A DNA stretch of 23,129 bases from Xanthobacteraceae bacterium. Lineage in GTDB: Bacteria > Pseudomonadota > Alphaproteobacteria > Rhizobiales > Xanthobacteraceae. The translations under genes and the position numbers were made by a program. Positions 21,834 to 23,129 of the stretch are shown here, piece by piece. The notes under the pieces are model-generated. The model was not told where the DNA came from. It made no database searches and saw only the letters and a list, made by a program, of their open reading frames with translations. How positions within the stretch are numbered: position 1 is the stretch's first letter; the number at the start of each line of letters is the position of its first letter. The stretch lies in assembly GCA_030037185.1 (NCBI GenBank), contig JASHRR010001342.1:1-23129 (forward strand). The letters are read 5' to 3'.

Positions 21834-22679
21834 ATGGTCCAAGTCCTCGATCAGGTTGTCGAACCGCAGACCGCCCCGGATGCGATCGAGGCGACGCTCA
21901 ACTATATCGTGGATGACGGCAGCAAGGTCTTCACCGAGACGGCAGCGCCGGGGGGGACCGACGTTCGCACCGGCGGCAAGCCCGATCCGCGCCGCGTGAC
22001 GATCCGCAACGGCCGGCGCCACGCGGGCGAATTTACGCTCGAACGCAGCGGCTTTCACTTTGTCCACCACGACACCGCGGTCGGCGACTTCTTCGATGAG
22101 GCGCAAGTGCGCACGACGTACTACGCCGAGATGGAAGCGCTGGTGAAGGCCGAGAGCGGAGCCTCGCGGGTGGTCGTGTTCGATCACACACTGCGCACGG
22201 CCGACGACGCAATGCGCGCGGAGCGCAGGATTCGGGAGGTCGTGCCGCGCGTGCACAACGACTATACTGAATGGTCAGGCCCGCAACGCGTGCGCGACCT
22301 TCTGCCCGAAGAGGCAGCCGAACTGCTGCGCGGCCGCTTTGCCATTATCCAGGTGTGGCGGCCGATCCGCCATCCGGTCGAGACCTTTCCGCTGGCGATT
22401 TGTGATGCGCGCAGCCTGTCGTCTGAGAATTTGGTGGTATCGGAGCGGCGCTATCCGCACCGCGTCGGCCAGACCTACGCCATCACCTACAATTCGCAGC
22501 ACCGCTGGTACTGGTTCCCGCAGATGCGGCCCGATGAAGCGCTGGTGTTCAAGGTGTACGATTCACTGACCGACGGCCGCGCCCGATGGACGGCCCACAC
22601 GGCTTTCCACGATCCAACCTCGCCCCCTCACGCGCGGCCGCGGGAGAGCATTGAAATTCGCACGCTCGCGTTTTTCTAA
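21834..22679 (+). CDS. CmcJ/NvfI-family protein, putative non-haem Fe(II) oxygenase
   Basis: A 281-residue soluble protein of the CmcJ/NvfI (AsaB/GA4-desaturase-like) family; members include a cephamycin methoxylation component and the fungal Fe(II)/2-oxoglutarate enzyme NvfI. Features in order: ATLNYIVDDGSKVFTETAAP, VTIRNGRRHAGEFTLERSGF, then FDHTLRTADDA. A likely metal-binding HND (His141, Asp143) lies in PRVHNDYTEWSGPQRVRDLL. Next come FAIIQVWRPIRHPVETFPLA, and YNSQHRWYWFPQMRPDEAL with His223 as the likely distal ligand, followed by FKVYDSLTDGRARWTAHTAF, whose arginine may hold a 2-oxo acid. These HWxYFPxMxxDEALxFKxYDS and AFxDP blocks are the family signature. The bacterial role is generally unknown. 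In this cluster it could hydroxylate or desaturate the acid imported by the MFS protein. Confidence 0.85.
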   Translation: MVQVLDQVVEPQTAPDAIEATLNYIVDDGSKVFTETAAPGGTDVRTGGKPDPRRVTIRNGRRHAGEFTLERSGFHFVHHDTAVGDFFDEAQVRTTYYAEMEALVKAESGASRVVVFDHTLRTADDAMRAERRIREVVPRVHNDYTEWSGPQRVRDLLPEEAAELLRGRFAIIQVWRPIRHPVETFPLAICDARSLSSENLVVSERRYPHRVGQTYAITYNSQHRWYWFPQMRPDEALVFKVYDSLTDGRARWTAHTAFHDPTSPPHARPRESIEIRTLAFF

Positions 22680-22772
22680 AGGCACACCTCAATCGAGCCA
22701 ATCGTCATCACCTCCAGGGTGGGCATTCGCGCTTTTGGGTTGCGATTGCGCGCGAACTTCATGGCTGAGACC

Positions 22773-23129
22773 TCAGGCTCCCGCCTTTTCTTCCGGCGGC
22801 TTGATGTGCCGGAACGCGTACAACAGCACGACGTCGTAGATGATTTTAAGGCTTCCGCCCAATACGAGCGGTAGTCCTGCGAAAGGGAGCGTCAGCAGCA
22901 TGCCGGCAAGTGCCGGGCTGATCGAAGAGGCAAGACTGCGCGGCACGGCGGTCACACTCGCGGCGGCAGTTCGCTCGGCCGGCGTCACCACCGCCATCAC
23001 GTAAGATGTCCGCGTCGGCACGTCCATTTGCGATAGCGCCGACCGCGTCAGAAGCAGCCCCAGCGCAAGCGTCATGTCTGACGAGAACGCCGCAGCGATC
23101 AGGCAGATGCTCGACGGGATGTGGGTGAA
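22773..23129 (-). CDS. MFS transporter, C-terminal part (runs off the right edge)
   Basis: The minus-strand frame is open from the window edge to the stop at 22773 and covers 118 residues of the C-terminal half of a major facilitator permease. The visible part begins FTHIPSSICLIAAAFSSDMT (an internal Met at 23075 is not the start), then LALGLLLTRSALSQMDVPTR, TSYVMAVVTPAERTAAASVT, AVPRSLASSISPALAGMLL and a last helix VLGGSLKIIYDVVLLYAF. The SQMDVPTRxxYVMAVVxPxERxxAA stretch is typical of MFS drug/multifacilitator-like permeases of rhizobia. It converges tail to tail with the CmcJ/NvfI-like gene, separated by about 90 bases, so it belongs to another transcription unit. Confidence 0.82.
   Translation of the reverse strand, partial: FTHIPSSICLIAAAFSSDMTLALGLLLTRSALSQMDVPTRTSYVMAVVTPAERTAAASVTAVPRSLASSISPALAGMLLTLPFAGLPLVLGGSLKIIYDVVLLYAFRHIKPPEEKAGA

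Noticed and set aside
21699..22256. A 185-codon minus-strand open frame
   Set aside because: Antisense to the CmcJ/NvfI-family gene, no ribosome site, and no domain features.

Overview
The window looks like an accessory stretch of an alphaproteobacterial chromosome, most likely from the Bradyrhizobium/Rhodopseudomonas group (Nitrobacteraceae). This is judged from high-GC codon use, from several small conserved-looking hypothetical proteins of a kind I associate with that group, and from decayed integrative-element genes common in rhizobia (DUF736, both recombinase classes, an element-type membrane protein). No rRNA, tRNA, CRISPR array or intact insertion sequence was seen.

Left part (about 1-17,000): sparse and heavily eroded. 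Intact genes are a TAXI-type periplasmic binding protein (58-1068) followed by a small membrane protein, an MprF/YbhN-type flippase-domain membrane protein (4383-5324, minus), a full-length OPT/YSL oligopeptide transporter (7064-8980), and a scatter of small proteins, several secreted or membrane-anchored. Between them lie relics recognisable only by joining reading frames: a DUF736 gene, the C-terminus of a molybdenum hydroxylase large subunit, an element membrane protein whose halves lie on opposite strands, the C-terminus of a tyrosine recombinase, a PemK/MazF toxin, a c-type cytochrome with its CAACH haem motif, the tail of a serine recombinase, and a frameshifted helix-turn-helix gene. 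The picture is of an old integrated element or genomic island in decay.

Right part (about 17,000-23,129): dense and intact. It holds a small membrane protein, a carboxymuconolactone-decarboxylase/AhpD-like protein (minus), an ACS-type MFS importer, an FMN-dependent alpha-hydroxy-acid oxidase/dehydrogenase, a CmcJ/NvfI-family putative Fe(II) oxygenase, and the C-terminal end of a second MFS permease entering from the right edge. The three plus-strand genes (19028-22679) form a plausible, apparently uncharacterised uptake-and-oxidation cluster for an organic acid; the substrate cannot be read from sequence.

The most striking regulatory signal is at 14891-14926. The leader of a small minus-strand gene can fold so that its whole Shine-Dalgarno is paired with a perfect upstream anti-Shine-Dalgarno, and a seven-codon upstream ORF runs through the hairpin. 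This is a candidate translational switch.
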